In this document: one piece after another, positions 1 to 7,073 of the stretch
Layout: each line of letters opens with the position of its first letter
Position numbering within the stretch: position 1 is the first letter of the stretch
Position numbers and translations under genes: made by a program
NCBI GenBank assembly: GCA_937874445.1
Contig: CALNAL010000312.1
Coordinates: 1 to 9,174 of the forward strand
Direction: 5' to 3'
DNA: 9,174 nucleotides
From: an uncultured Acetobacteraceae bacterium
GTDB taxonomy: Bacteria; Pseudomonadota; Alphaproteobacteria; Acetobacterales; Acetobacteraceae
The notes under the pieces: generated by a model
What the model saw: the letters and a program-made list of their open reading frames with translations, nothing else
What the model was told of the DNA's origin: nothing
Databases searched by the model: none

Positions 1-158
1 ATCTCCCACCCGCCGCCGGCCAGGGGGCGGGCCATCATGTAGGTGACATCGACGTCGCGGGGGGGGCGCAGCAGGGGGGAGGCGTCCTGGGCCCGGGCCC
101 CGGGAACCTGTGCCCCGGAGGAGACCAGCACGGCCAGCAGGAGCGCCAGCCGTCTCAC
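1..158 (-). CDS. exported protein of unknown function, 3' end cut by window edge
   Basis: This partial gene starts with GTG at 158-156, inside a GTGA overlap with the stop codon of the gene before it, which indicates translational coupling. The 52 visible codons begin MRRLALLLAVLVSSGAQ: two arginines, a hydrophobic core and an A-R-A site followed by Gln24, which reads as a Sec signal peptide cleaved after residue 23. The mature protein starts QDASPLLRPPRDVDVTYMMA. The stretch R-P-x-x-D-V-D-V-T-Y resembles P-x-T-T-D-A-A-V-T-Y at the same place in the neighbouring exported protein, so the two are probably paralogues. The function is unknown and periplasmic location is inferred from the signal. 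The C-terminal part lies outside the window. Confidence 0.72.
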   Translation of the reverse strand, partial: MRRLALLLAVLVSSGAQVPGARAQDASPLLRPPRDVDVTYMMARPLAGGGWE

Positions 159-784
159 GGCTTGGCAAGCCCCCCGGCCTGCCCCTGCAGCAGCATCTGC
201 AGCGCCTGCTTGCCGAGGGCGGCGGTGTTGACCCGGCGCACGCCGGGCGGGGGCTGGAAGATCGCCGGGTCCTGCGGGGTGAGGCTCACCGAGGTCGCCT
301 CCAGATGGGCGGTGCGGCCGTGCCCGTCCTGCCCGTCGAGCCGCAACGGCACGCCCTCGGGCGTGAGGCAGGCGGTCCCCACGGCATCCCGGCCGGAGAC
401 CTCGTATTCGGTGCAGCGGGTGCCGGCCACCACCGTGCTGCCGCGGCGCACGAAGCGGCGGGCGTGTTCCAGGGAGGCGAGCTGGTCCATCCCGGCGGCA
501 CGGGGCGCGTCGAGCATCACGCCCAGCCCCTCCAGCACCACCACCGCCGTGCCGGCGGCGGGGTCGAGCAGGGCATAGCCGGGCATGCCGCCATCCACGC
601 GCATCCGCCCGGCAGCCGCCGACCAGCGCACCTCGATGGAGGGCGGCACGCCGCGCGCCGAACTCTCCACGCGATAGGTCACGGCGGCATCCGTGGTGGG
701 GGGAAAGGGCGGACGCGACTGCGCCGCGGCGGTTCCCCCCGCCATCACCAGAGCCATTCCAAAAGCCGCCTCACGCCATTGCAT
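155..784 (-). CDS. exported protein of unknown function, DUF4412-like
   Basis: A 209-residue protein that I cannot name with certainty. Residues 1-21 form a likely Sec signal peptide: Arg4, hydrophobic stretch 9-18, and T-A-A-A before Gln22. The mature part looks all-beta, with an early A-V-T-Y-R-V-E strand (34-40), an L-L-D-P element (72-75), two cysteines (124 and 139) that could form a disulfide, and a late F-Q-P-P-P-G-V-R-R-V segment (176-185). This pattern resembles DUF4412-type periplasmic proteins, which is a tentative match made by eye. The ATG at 784 is preferred to the ATG at 757 because it keeps the charged n-region and has AGGA upstream. The start overlaps the aat stop by 14 nt, and the next exported gene overlaps this stop by 4 nt, so the three are probably co-transcribed. 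Confidence 0.8.
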   Translation of the reverse strand: MQWREAAFGMALVMAGGTAAAQSRPPFPPTTDAAVTYRVESSARGVPPSIEVRWSAAAGRMRVDGGMPGYALLDPAAGTAVVVLEGLGVMLDAPRAAGMDQLASLEHARRFVRRGSTVVAGTRCTEYEVSGRDAVGTACLTPEGVPLRLDGQDGHGRTAHLEATSVSLTPQDPAIFQPPPGVRRVNTAALGKQALQMLLQGQAGGLAKP

Positions 785-1460
785 CGTTGTTCACATCCTG
801 TGAGGGCCGCGCCATCGCCCGCAGCTCCGCCTGCAAGGCCGCCGGCTCGGGGGCCGCCAGCCAGCGCGCCGGGGCTTCAATGGCGGCGCCGAGCAGAGTC
901 TTGTAGTCGGACCGCGGCAATTCCATGGCCCCGAACTGTGCCAGATGGGCAGTCACGAACTGGGTATCAAGCAGGCGGAACCCGCCCAGACGCAGCCGGG
1001 CCACCAGATGGGCCAGCGCCACCTTGGACGCATCGCGCACGCGGCTGAACATGCTCTCGCCGAAAAAGGCCCCGCCCTGCGCCACGCCGTAGAGCCCGCC
1101 CACCAGCGCCCCCTCCACCCGGCACTCCACCGAATGGGCGAAGCCGAGCCGGTGCAGCGCGGTGAACAGCCGCTCGATTTCGGGGTTGATCCAGGTGTCC
1201 GTCCGCCCCGGCGCGGGGGCGGCACAGCCGGCGATGACGGCGGGAAAGTCGCGGTCCACGGCGACCTCGAAGGGCCCCGACAGCACGGTACGCAACAGTC
1301 GCTTCGGCAGGTGGAAGCCGGCCAGCGGCATCACCCCACGCTGCTCGGGGTCGAGCCAGTAGAGCTCGTCGCTCCCGCGCGTCTCGGCCATGGGGAAAAA
1401 GCCGGCACGATAGGCCCGCAGCAGCAACTCGGGGGTGATCTCGAAGGGACGGCCGGACAT
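771..1460 (-). CDS. aat: leucyl/phenylalanyl-tRNA-protein transferase
   Basis: Aat moves Leu or Phe from a charged tRNA to proteins with an N-terminal Arg or Lys, making them N-degron substrates for ClpS/ClpAP in the cytoplasm. The 229-residue product matches the family length. Clear family blocks are L-L-x-A-Y-x-x-G-x-F-P-M (13-24), L-Y-W-L-D-P-E-Q-R-G (33-42, the version where WWSP becomes YWLDP), T-W-I-N (89-92), H-S-V-E (109-112), G-G-L-Y-G-V (121-126), F-F-G-E-S-M-F-S (132-139) and L-L-D-T-Q-F-V-T (163-170). The open frame extends 42 codons upstream, but that part translates the intergenic palindromes and lacks family features, so ATG 1460 after a G-rich stretch is chosen. No clear promoter is seen. 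aat next to accC is common in alphaproteobacteria. The last 14 nt overlap the next gene. Confidence 0.95.
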   Translation of the reverse strand: MSGRPFEITPELLLRAYRAGFFPMAETRGSDELYWLDPEQRGVMPLAGFHLPKRLLRTVLSGPFEVAVDRDFPAVIAGCAAPAPGRTDTWINPEIERLFTALHRLGFAHSVECRVEGALVGGLYGVAQGGAFFGESMFSRVRDASKVALAHLVARLRLGGFRLLDTQFVTAHLAQFGAMELPRSDYKTLLGAAIEAPARWLAAPEPAALQAELRAMARPSQDVNNDAMA

Positions 1461-1520
1461 GCCCCCATTCTGCGCGCTCGGCGGCCACGAGGGAAGCAAG
1501 CGTCCCCGGAGGGGTAAGGC

Positions 1521-1546
1521 CTTCTTTTTCCTGAAGGAAAAAGAAG
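1521..1546. repeat. AT-rich perfect palindrome, candidate interspersed intergenic repeat
   Basis: Eleven perfect base pairs (1521-1531 with 1536-1546) enclose a TGAA loop; the arms are pyrimidine-rich CTTCTTTTTCC and its complement. It is followed on the plus strand by CAAAAAGGACTTCG. This AT-rich composition is foreign to the surrounding 70% G+C coding DNA. From memory, similar CTTCTTTTT/AAAAAGAAG elements recur between genes in Acetobacteraceae genomes; that is recollection and was not searched here. On the minus strand a short T-run precedes the stem and none follows it, so a simple intrinsic terminator for accC is not well supported. Confidence 0.7.
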
Positions 1547-1567
1547 CAAAAAGGACTTCGTTCGTTT

Positions 1568-1596
1568 GGCTCCGCGGCTGACACAAGCGCGGAGCC
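1568..1596. repeat. GC-rich inverted repeat, 9-bp stem
   Basis: Nine perfect base pairs (1568-1576, GGCTCCGCG, with 1588-1596) enclose an 11-nt loop. It lies between two other palindromes in the accC-aat spacer. No U-tract follows the stem on either strand: the minus strand continues CAAACGAACG and the plus strand TAAATGAATG. It may be part of one composite repeat with its neighbours, or an RNA-stabilising 3' structure of the accC transcript. Confidence 0.6.
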
Positions 1597-1617
1597 TAAA
1601 TGAATGAAGCTTTCCTG

Positions 1618-1641
1618 GTTCTCCTTTCCCGAAAGGAGAAC
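1618..1641 (-). terminator. perfect 10-bp hairpin after accC, possible terminator or 3' stabiliser
   Basis: Ten perfect base pairs (1618-1627 with 1632-1641) enclose a four-base CCCG loop. It starts 28 nt after the accC stop in the direction of transcription, the first strong structure after a nine-gene run, so a role in ending or protecting the transcript is plausible. The minus strand continues CAGGAAAGCTTCATTCATTT, which is only weakly T-rich, so Rho-independent termination is uncertain. It could equally be one arm of the interspersed repeat cluster at 1521-1641. Confidence 0.45.
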
Positions 1642-1669
1642 ACCTTCCTTGCTGACTTACACCCCCCCG

Positions 1670-3013
<1,344 letters not shown>

Positions 3014-3029
3014 CGCGTTCGCCCGCCGG

Positions 3030-3497
3030 CTATTCGACGATCATCAGCGGCTGGCCGTATTCGACCGGCGCGCCGGTGGTGACCAGGATGCGGCGCACGG
3101 TGCCGGCCTTGGTCGCCTTGATCTGGTTGAAGGTCTTCATCGCCTCGATGAGCATCAGCGTCTGTCCGGCAGTGACGGTGTGGCCCACCATCACGAAGGG
3201 CTCGGCCCCGGGTTCGGGCGAGAGATAGGCGATGCCGACCATCGGGCTGAGCACCGCGCCGGGGCTGTGGGCATCATCGGGCTGGGCCGCGGGAGCCGGA
3301 GCACTCACCGCGGGGGCGACGGCGGGAGCCGGGGCAGCCACCTGGGCCGCCACCGTGGTGGGCGCCACCGGCGGATGCTCGCGCGCCACGCGGATGCGTC
3401 CCGCCTTGCCCTCGACCTCGATCTCGGTCAGCCCGGTCTCGCTGAGGATCTGCGCGAGCTGGCGCACGCACTCCGGGTCGAAACGATCGTCGCTCAT
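3030..3497 (-). CDS. accB: biotin carboxyl carrier protein of acetyl-CoA carboxylase
   Basis: AccB carries carboxybiotin between biotin carboxylase (AccC, next gene) and the carboxyltransferase. The 155-residue protein has an N-terminal AccC-interacting segment (1-40, including L-T-E-I-E-V-E-G), a flexible Ala/Pro-rich linker (about 42-80) and a C-terminal biotinyl domain (about 81-155). The biotin attachment site is I-E-A-M-K-T, with Lys121 as the acceptor; T rather than M after the lysine is usual in alphaproteobacteria. The preceding S-P-M-V-G and the final P-L-M-I-V-E match the domain edges. The start ATG (3497-3495) overlaps the aroQ stop in an ATGA junction, indicating coupled translation. 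The longer open frame upstream is only aroQ read in another frame. Confidence 0.97.
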   Translation of the reverse strand: MSDDRFDPECVRQLAQILSETGLTEIEVEGKAGRIRVAREHPPVAPTTVAAQVAAPAPAVAPAVSAPAPAAQPDDAHSPGAVLSPMVGIAYLSPEPGAEPFVMVGHTVTAGQTLMLIEAMKTFNQIKATKAGTVRRILVTTGAPVEYGQPLMIVE

Positions 3498-3961
3498 GCG
3501 TCGCGTGCCTCCAGCAGCTCGGCCATGGCCTGCAGGGCCAGGGCGTACCCGGTGATGCCCAGTCCGCTGATCACGCCGACCGCGGCCCGGGACACAAAGG
3601 AATGATGACGGAATTCTTCGCGGCGATGAATATTGGTCACATGCACCTCGATGGCCGGCAGGTCCACGGCCAGCAGCGCGTCCATCAGGGCGATGGAGGT
3701 GAAGCTGTAGCCCGCCGGATTGACGATGATGCCGGCGGCACGGCCGCGGCATTCCTGCACCCAGGAAATCAGCTCGCCCTCGACATTGCTCTGGCGGAAG
3801 TCGATGGCCATGCCGAGCCGCTCGGCAGTCTCGGCGCACAGGGCCTCGACGTCGTCCAGGGTGGCGGTGCCGTACGTGTCGAGTTCGCGCAGACCGAGCA
3901 TGTTCATGTTCGGTCCGTTCAACACCACGATCAGCGGCAGGGTGGACAAGGACGTCTGCAT
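3494..3961 (-). CDS. aroQ: type II 3-dehydroquinate dehydratase
   Basis: AroQ dehydrates 3-dehydroquinate to 3-dehydroshikimate in the shikimate pathway. The 155-residue length fits the small dodecameric type II family. Visible active-site blocks are L-N-G-P-N-M-N-M-L-G (14-23), the mobile-loop Arg25 and catalytic Tyr30 in L-R-E-L-D-T-Y-G, Q-S-N-V-E-G-E-L-I (57-65), N-P-A-G-Y-S-F-T-S (81-89), His107 in E-V-H-V-T-N, and R-E-E-F-R-H-H-S (114-121). The substrate-binding Ser that often follows the catalytic His as S-N is Thr109 here, a conservative change. ATG 3961 lies 11 nt after trpF, with AGGG (3974-3971) overlapping the trpF stop as ribosome site. aroQ-accB-accC is the standard alphaproteobacterial arrangement; having trpF directly upstream is less usual. 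Confidence 0.96.
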   Translation of the reverse strand: MQTSLSTLPLIVVLNGPNMNMLGLRELDTYGTATLDDVEALCAETAERLGMAIDFRQSNVEGELISWVQECRGRAAGIIVNPAGYSFTSIALMDALLAVDLPAIEVHVTNIHRREEFRHHSFVSRAAVGVISGLGITGYALALQAMAELLEARDA

Positions 3962-3972
3962 TGCGCGCGGCC

Positions 3973-4644
3973 CTAGCACGGCTTGCCGGGTCGCATCAAT
4001 CCGCCTTGCTCGGCGGCCCCGCCGGGAGGGGTCGCCCGGGCAGCCGCGACGAAGGCGGCGATGCGGGCCGGATCCTTGCGCCCGGGGGTCGATTCCACAC
4101 CGGAGGAGACATCCACCCCCGGCGCGCCGGTGGCGGCCAGCGCGGCGGTCACGTTCGCGGGGGTGAGGCCGCCGGCCAGCAGCCAGGGCAGCGGCGCCCG
4201 CCAGCCGGCCAGCATGCGCCAGTCGAAGGCGGCGGCGTTGCCCCCGGGGCGATCGGCGCCGGCAGGGGGCGGGGCCTCGATCACCAGCCCGTCGAGCCCC
4301 TCCGCCGCGCGGGGCAGGTCGGCGGGAGCGCGCACGCCCACCGCGCGCCACACCGGCCGGCCGAAGCGGGCCCGCAGTGCAGCACAGCGGGGGGCGTCGG
4401 CGTAGATTTGCAGGGCGGCCAGCGGCACGGCAGCCAGGGCGGCGGCCACCGCGTCGTCGGTGGGCGCGACGAACAGCCCCACCCAGGCCGCCGGAATCCC
4501 GGCCGCCAGCGCGGCGGCGGCGGCGGGCGTGACGGCCCGTGGCGAACGGGGGAAAAACACCAGCCCCAGCCAGTCCGCCCCCGCGGCCAGCGCGGCGTCG
4601 CGCCCGGCAGGCTCGGTCAGGCCGCAGATCTTGATGCGGGTCAC
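3973..4644 (-). CDS. trpF: phosphoribosylanthranilate isomerase
   Basis: TrpF converts N-(5-phosphoribosyl)anthranilate to CdRP in tryptophan synthesis, as a TIM barrel. With the GTG start at 4644 the product is 223 residues and begins M-T-R-I-K-I-C-G-L-T, the normal family N-terminus with catalytic Cys7. GGAG six bases upstream and the 13-nt gap after pyrF support this start over a TTG at 4674 that would overlap pyrF. Other blocks are G-L-V-F-F-P-R-S-P-R (27-36), P-G-G-N-A-A-A-F-D-W (133-142), L-A-G-G-L-T-P-A-N-V (156-165) and the phosphate-binding G-V-D-V-S-S-G-V-E-S (176-185). Where the family usually has L-L-D-A, with Asp as general acid, this protein has V-I-E-A (Glu123). trpB and trpA do not follow, although trpF is usually with them in this group. 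Confidence 0.94.
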   Translation of the reverse strand: MTRIKICGLTEPAGRDAALAAGADWLGLVFFPRSPRAVTPAAAAALAAGIPAAWVGLFVAPTDDAVAAALAAVPLAALQIYADAPRCAALRARFGRPVWRAVGVRAPADLPRAAEGLDGLVIEAPPPAGADRPGGNAAAFDWRMLAGWRAPLPWLLAGGLTPANVTAALAATGAPGVDVSSGVESTPGRKDPARIAAFVAAARATPPGGAAEQGGLMRPGKPC

Positions 4645-4650
4645 GCCGGG

Positions 4651-4654
4651 CTCC
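4651..4654 (-). promoter_or_regulatory. ribosome binding site that decides the trpF start
   Basis: GGAG on the minus strand, six bases before GTG 4644 and inside the 13-nt gap after the pyrF stop. Its position supports a 223-residue TrpF starting at the GTG instead of an upstream TTG. Confidence 0.7.
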
Positions 4655-4657
4655 GGC

Positions 4658-5350
4658 TCACGGCGCCGGGGCAAGCTCGGCGGCGATGGCGGCGGCGGCC
4701 TCGGCCGGGTCGGGCGCGGAGGTGATGGGGCGGCCCACCACCAGCCAGTCGGCGCCGGCGGCGGCGGCTTCCTTCGGGGTCATGGTGCGCTTCTGGTCGC
4801 CCTGCGGAAATCCGGCGGGACGGATGCCCGGCACCACCAGCACCGCCTCGTCGGCCAGCGCGGCGCGCAGCTCGGCCACCTCGCGGGCGCTGCACACCAG
4901 CCCGTCGGCGCCGGCATCCATGGCCATCCGCGCCAGGCGCAGCACCTGCACGTCGAGCGCGTCGGCAACACCGATGGCGGCGAGCGCGGCGGCGTCGAGG
5001 CTGGTCAGGACCGTCACCGCCAGGATCATCGGCCGCTCGGCGCCGGCCTGCTCGGCCTCGCGGCGGGCCGCGGCGATCATGGCGGGGCCGCCGGAGGCAT
5101 GCACCGTCACCATCCGTGGCCGGACCGGCAGCACCGCGCGCATCGCCCCGGCGATGGTGTTGGGAATGTCGTGCAGCTTGGTGTCGAGGAACACCGGCAC
5201 GTCGCCGAGGGCCCGCACCCCCGCCATGCCGTTGGCGAGCAGGAATTCCAGCCCCAGCTTGATCAGCCCGCAATGCGGCCGGACCTGTTCGGCCCAGGCC
5301 TGGGCGCGGGCAACGTCGGTGGTATCGAGAGCGGCGATGATTCCGGCCAT
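4658..5350 (-). CDS. pyrF: orotidine-5'-phosphate decarboxylase
   Basis: PyrF decarboxylates OMP to UMP, the last step of de novo pyrimidine synthesis. The 230-residue protein is a typical short bacterial (group I) enzyme. It begins M-A-G-I-I-A-A-L-D, with the substrate-contacting Asp in A-L-D, then K-L-G (31-33). The signature D-T-K-L-H-D-I-P-N-T (56-65) supplies Asp56, Lys58 and Asp61, completing with Lys31 the Lys-Asp-Lys-Asp catalytic set. P-G-I-R-P and V-V-G-R-P-I-T near the C-terminus bind the phosphate. The open frame continues 115 codons upstream, but this only reads lapA in another frame. ATG 5350 is 2 nt after the lapA stop and has no good Shine-Dalgarno, so translation probably depends on ribosomes leaving lapA. 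Confidence 0.97.
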   Translation of the reverse strand: MAGIIAALDTTDVARAQAWAEQVRPHCGLIKLGLEFLLANGMAGVRALGDVPVFLDTKLHDIPNTIAGAMRAVLPVRPRMVTVHASGGPAMIAAARREAEQAGAERPMILAVTVLTSLDAAALAAIGVADALDVQVLRLARMAMDAGADGLVCSAREVAELRAALADEAVLVVPGIRPAGFPQGDQKRTMTPKEAAAAGADWLVVGRPITSAPDPAEAAAAIAAELAPAP

Positions 5351-5352
5351 GG

Positions 5353-5673
5353 TCAACGCACCGTTACGGCATTCGGGGGCACGGTCGCGGGAGATTGGGC
5401 CGCCACGTTCTCGCGGGAGGCGAGGCGGGCCTGCAGGGTGCGGGCCTCGCGCGCCAGCCGGCGGGCCCGCAGACGCACGCCCAGCGAGGGCACCCACACC
5501 ACCAGCGCTCCGGCCAGGAACGCGACCGCCATGGCCATCAGGATGGCCAGAGAGAGCGGCAGGGTCACGGCCAGATCGGTCGGCCAGAATCCCAGCGTTA
5601 CGTCCTGGCGGTTGGAAAGGGCGAACAGCACCAGCACCAGCAGGAAGGGGGCTACGCTCAGCAGACGCCACAC
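5353..5673 (-). CDS. lapA: LapA-domain (DUF1049) inner membrane protein
   Basis: A small inner membrane protein of the LapA/DUF1049 family. In E. coli LapA works with LapB (YciM) in lipopolysaccharide assembly; a similar role here is inferred. The 106 residues show a first membrane segment (about 4-20), the conserved N-R-Q-D-V-T-L-G-F-W loop (21-30), a second segment (about 37-60), then a basic, probably coiled-coil tail (66-87) and a low-complexity end. The start is GTG at 5673: an in-frame TGA lies three codons upstream and GAGGTG sits seven bases before it. No lapB follows here, as is usual for alphaproteobacteria, where this gene sits after ihfB. Its stop is 2 nt from pyrF. Confidence 0.9.
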   Translation of the reverse strand: MWRLLSVAPFLLVLVLFALSNRQDVTLGFWPTDLAVTLPLSLAILMAMAVAFLAGALVVWVPSLGVRLRARRLAREARTLQARLASRENVAAQSPATVPPNAVTVR

Positions 5674-5680
5674 GACACGT

Positions 5681-5686
5681 CACCTC
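5681..5686 (-). promoter_or_regulatory. strong ribosome binding site of lapA
   Basis: GAGGTG on the minus strand, seven bases before the GTG at 5673. It is one of the best Shine-Dalgarno matches in the window and fixes this GTG start, since an in-frame stop lies just upstream. Confidence 0.75.
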
Positions 5687-5693
5687 GCTCGTC

Positions 5694-5719
5694 AAAAACG
5701 TGAAAACGCCGGGACCGGC
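5694..5719 (-). terminator. weak terminator-like hairpin between ihfB and lapA
   Basis: Just after the ihfB stop the minus strand can fold a short GC stem (5715-5719 with 5708-5712) followed by GTTTTCACGTTTTTGAC. The T-richness stands out locally, but the stem has at most five pairs with a two-base loop, or four with a four-base loop. It could lower read-through from rpsA-sppA-ihfB into lapA-pyrF; full termination seems unlikely. Confidence 0.28.
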
Positions 5720-5721
5720 CC

Positions 5722-6057
5722 TCAGGCTTCCCTGGGCGCAACGCGGCGGCGCGCGGCGGGCGCTCCCGCCTCATGCTTGCCGAGATTGACCCGCTCGCGC
5801 AGTTCCTTGCCGGCCTTGAAGAACGGCACGGCCTTTTCGTCAACCGGCACGGCCTCGCCGGTACGGGGGTTGCGCCCGGTGCGGGCATCGCGACGCTTGA
5901 CGGTGAAGGCGCCGAACCCGCGCAGCTCCACCCGTTCGCCACGGGCCAGCGCGGTGGTGATCTCGCTGAAGATGGTGGCGACGATCAACTCGACGTCCTG
6001 CCCGCGCAGATGCGGATTTGCGGCCGATAGTTCGGCGATCAGTTCGGATTTCGTCAT
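5722..6057 (-). CDS. ihfB: integration host factor subunit beta
   Basis: IHF beta pairs with IHF alpha to bind and sharply bend DNA at specific sites, acting in nucleoid structure, transcription and recombination. The first 94 residues match the HU/IHF fold: M-T-K-S-E-L-I-A-E-L at the N-terminus, the signature G-F-G-A-F-T-V-K-R-R-D-A-R-T-G-R-N-P-R-T-G at 47-67 with Pro64 as the intercalating residue of the beta arm, and V-P-F-F-K-A-G-K-E-L (77-86). The beta rather than alpha assignment rests on position in rpsA-sppA-ihfB, the standard context, and on the N-terminal sequence. At 111 residues it is longer than the usual 94-100, owing to a basic Ala/Arg tail (95-111). ATG 6057 has GGGAG about nine bases upstream. 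Confidence 0.94.
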   Translation of the reverse strand: MTKSELIAELSAANPHLRGQDVELIVATIFSEITTALARGERVELRGFGAFTVKRRDARTGRNPRTGEAVPVDEKAVPFFKAGKELRERVNLGKHEAGAPAARRRVAPREA

Positions 6058-6105
6058 CCCGCGTCTCCCGAGGTCCCCTGGGCTGGCTGTCCCCTGCTAG
6101 CCCGG

Positions 6106-7044
6106 TCAGCCACCGGCCAGGGAAGGTTGCCAGACCGCCCACGCCCCGTCAAGTATAACCCCTTGACCGAACACACTTTTTAGAATCGTGTCCCAGGGCG
6201 GACCGAAAGCGCCGAGCAGCTTCTGGAGCGAAGTCTTCTCGGTCTTGACGTCCCGCATCGGCAGGGACTCGGCCACGCCGCGTTCCCGGGCGAGCCAACT
6301 CCGGGCATCCTGCTCGTCGCCGATGGCGTCGATCAGGCCGAGCTTCAGCGCCTGGCGGCCGGTGTAGGCACGTCCGTCGGCCAGCGCGCGCACCCGCTCC
6401 GGATCCATGTGCCGGCCCGTCGCGACCATGCCGACGAACTGGTCGTACATGTCCATCACCAGCGCCTGCAGCACCTCCCGCCCGGCGGGCGAGATGGGGG
6501 CGGTGAGGCTGGGCTGGTTCTTGAGCGGGCCGGAGACGATGGTCTCGGCGGTGATGCCGAGCCGGTCCAGCAGACCCGAGACCTCGCCGGCCTGCAGCAG
6601 CACGCCGATCGAGCCGGTCAGCGTCGCCTCGTGGGCCCAGATGCGGGCGGCGGGCACGGCGATCATGTAGCCGGCCGAGGCCGCGGTGCCGCCCATGACG
6701 ACGACCACCGGCTTTTTCGCCGCCACCTTGGCGATGGCGTCGTGCAGGCTCTCGCCGCCGGCGACGCTGCCGCCGGGGCTGTCGATGCGCACCAGCAGCG
6801 CCTTGGCGGACGCGTCCTTGGCGAGTCCGGCCACCGCGGTGTTGAGCGCGCGGTTCTCGCCGATCAGGCCGGTGACATCGAGGCGGGCCACGTAGGCCCC
6901 CCGGGAAAGGCCGGTGGCATTCCGCACCAGGCTCGCCCCCACCAGGGCGCAGACCAGCACCGCCAGTACGGCCACCACCCGCCAAAACAACAGGCGGCGC
7001 TTGAGGCGCCGCCTGTCGATCAGCAGGTCGGATTCAAAGGACAT
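6106..7044 (-). CDS. sppA: signal peptide peptidase SppA (short form, S49 family)
   Basis: A membrane-anchored serine protease that degrades signal peptides left after protein export, with its active site on the periplasmic side. The 312 residues correspond to the short, single-domain form, half the size of E. coli SppA. A basic N-terminus (R11-R17) precedes one membrane segment (about 21-40). The ClpP-like core holds R-I-D-S-P-G-G-S (86-93), the nucleophile Ser123 in G-G-T-A-A-S-A-G-Y, T-G-S-I-G-V (143-148), and the likely catalytic Lys175 in S-G-P-L-K, giving a complete Ser-Lys dyad. A-Y-T-G-R-Q-A-L-K-L-G-L-I-D (226-239) is another family block. ATG 7044 has AGGGGG upstream. The gene lies 29 nt after rpsA and 48 nt before ihfB, so it is almost certainly co-transcribed with them. 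Confidence 0.95.
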   Translation of the reverse strand: MSFESDLLIDRRRLKRRLLFWRVVAVLAVLVCALVGASLVRNATGLSRGAYVARLDVTGLIGENRALNTAVAGLAKDASAKALLVRIDSPGGSVAGGESLHDAIAKVAAKKPVVVVMGGTAASAGYMIAVPAARIWAHEATLTGSIGVLLQAGEVSGLLDRLGITAETIVSGPLKNQPSLTAPISPAGREVLQALVMDMYDQFVGMVATGRHMDPERVRALADGRAYTGRQALKLGLIDAIGDEQDARSWLARERGVAESLPMRDVKTEKTSLQKLLGAFGPPWDTILKSVFGQGVILDGAWAVWQPSLAGG

Positions 7045-7073
7045 GGCTCATGCCCCCCTTGTCCGACACACGG

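Noticed and set aside
1461..1586. 42-residue N-terminal extension of Aat
   Set aside because: It translates the intergenic palindromes and shows no family similarity; Aat proteins normally begin near the chosen ATG 1460.
1521..1641. Possible CRISPR array or insertion sequence end
   Set aside because: The three palindromes differ in sequence and spacing, there are no equal direct repeats with spacers, and no transposase frame is nearby.
4645..4674. TTG start for trpF at 4674
   Set aside because: It would overlap pyrF and add ten residues of arginine/proline-rich sequence before the conserved K-I-C-G. GTG 4644 has a well-spaced GGAG and gives the family-typical N-terminus.
3961..4725. Plus-strand and other-frame open reading frames across trpF and pyrF
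   Set aside because: They are low-complexity G/R/A-rich translations typical of antisense reading in 70% G+C DNA, with no motif or ribosome site.
6058..6105. Promoter between sppA and ihfB
   Set aside because: The 48-nt gap has no recognisable -35/-10 pair, only a short imperfect GGGCT/AGCCC pairing and the ihfB ribosome site.
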